From positions 1 to 64,000 of the forward strand of contig NZ_QJJZ01000012.1 of assembly GCF_003201775.1 (NCBI RefSeq): a stretch of DNA of 64,000 nt, read 5' to 3'. Below the pieces are notes generated by a model that was not told the origin of the DNA, did not search any database, and saw only the letters and a list, made by a program, of their open reading frames with translations. The translations under genes and the position numbers were made by a program. The DNA is from Arenibacter sp. ARW7G5Y1. Lineage in GTDB: Bacteria > Bacteroidota > Bacteroidia > Flavobacteriales > Flavobacteriaceae. Below are positions 63,969 through 64,000 of this stretch, one piece after another. The stretch's first letter is position 1; every line of letters starts with the position of its first letter.

Positions 63969-64000
63969 ATGTTTTTTTATAAGATCGATTAATCATTCAT

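Noticed and set aside
1-64000. CRISPR arrays, tRNA/rRNA genes, phage genes or insertion-sequence transposases.
   Set aside because: None was seen on either strand by eye; the only repeats are R1/R2 and the promoter elements.

Overview
The window looks like a chromosomal segment of a marine Bacteroidetes, most likely Flavobacteriaceae. It has three SusC/SusD pairs, an ECF sigma/FecR pair, AT-rich spacers, promoters with the Bacteroidota -7 box (TAnnTTTG) and weak Shine-Dalgarno signals. Almost every gene belongs to one large catabolic locus for a sulfated glycan, probably a glycan carried on protein. The gene set includes five S1 sulfatases, four GH95 alpha-L-fucosidase/alpha-L-galactosidase homologues, one GH2 enzyme, five peptidases (DPP-IV-like, two aminopeptidase P, one M1, one M60-like), a PhoD-type phosphoesterase and a lipoprotein with a c-type cytochrome motif.

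Layout. 0.1-5.2 kb (minus): DapA-family lyase/aldolase, aminopeptidase P, DPP-IV-like peptidase. 5.4-7.2 kb (minus): two tandem AraC regulators. 7.4-9.0 kb (plus): L-serine ammonia-lyase. 9.5-21.1 kb (plus): SusC1, SusD1, sulfatase, secreted aminopeptidase P, sulfatase, M1 peptidase. 21.4-26.8 kb: M60-like peptidase and GH95-1. 27.4-30.4 kb: DUF6797-like cytochrome/propeller lipoprotein. 30.8-35.4 kb: SusC2/SusD2. 36.5-47.4 kb: GH95-2, L-idonate/L-galactonate-type dehydrogenase, L-galactose-dehydrogenase-like AKR, SSS symporter, two tandem sulfatases, PhoD phosphoesterase. 47.5-62.3 kb (minus): a second PUL of ECF sigma, FecR, SusC3 (with STN domain), SusD3, GH2, GH95-4, GH95-3. 62.4-64.0 kb (minus): a fifth sulfatase.

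The main observation is a composite promoter repeated seven times with fixed spacing: AAAATAGTATA-N6-TGCTAA, then 31 nt, then a TAnnTTTG-like -7 box. It precedes the DapA gene, the DPP-IV/PepP pair, SusC1, the M60-like peptidase, the cytochrome/propeller gene, SusC2 and GH95-2, each time oriented toward the gene. This ties peptidases, importers, sulfatases and glycosidases into one regulon, probably controlled by one or both AraC proteins. At SusC1, SusC2 and GH95-2 a second element (TTATTAA-N7-TTAATAA) follows exactly 44 nt after the upstream box, near the predicted transcription start.

The metabolic reading (inference) is as follows. Sulfated, L-galactose- and/or L-fucose-capped glycopeptides are imported, desulfated and trimmed by GH95 enzymes. 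Released L-galactose would be oxidised by the AKR to the lactone/L-galactonate and by the IdnD-like enzyme to D-tagaturonate. Prolyl-specific peptidases, serine ammonia-lyase and perhaps the DapA-family enzyme would consume the peptide part. The minus-strand PUL is wired differently, through ECF sigma/FecR/STN-SusC signalling. It carries a candidate roughly 90-nt cis-antisense sRNA between FecR and SusC3, resembling the DonS-type RNAs of Bacteroides PULs. Two copies of a palindrome-rich dispersed repeat lie at about 24.1 and 35.4 kb.
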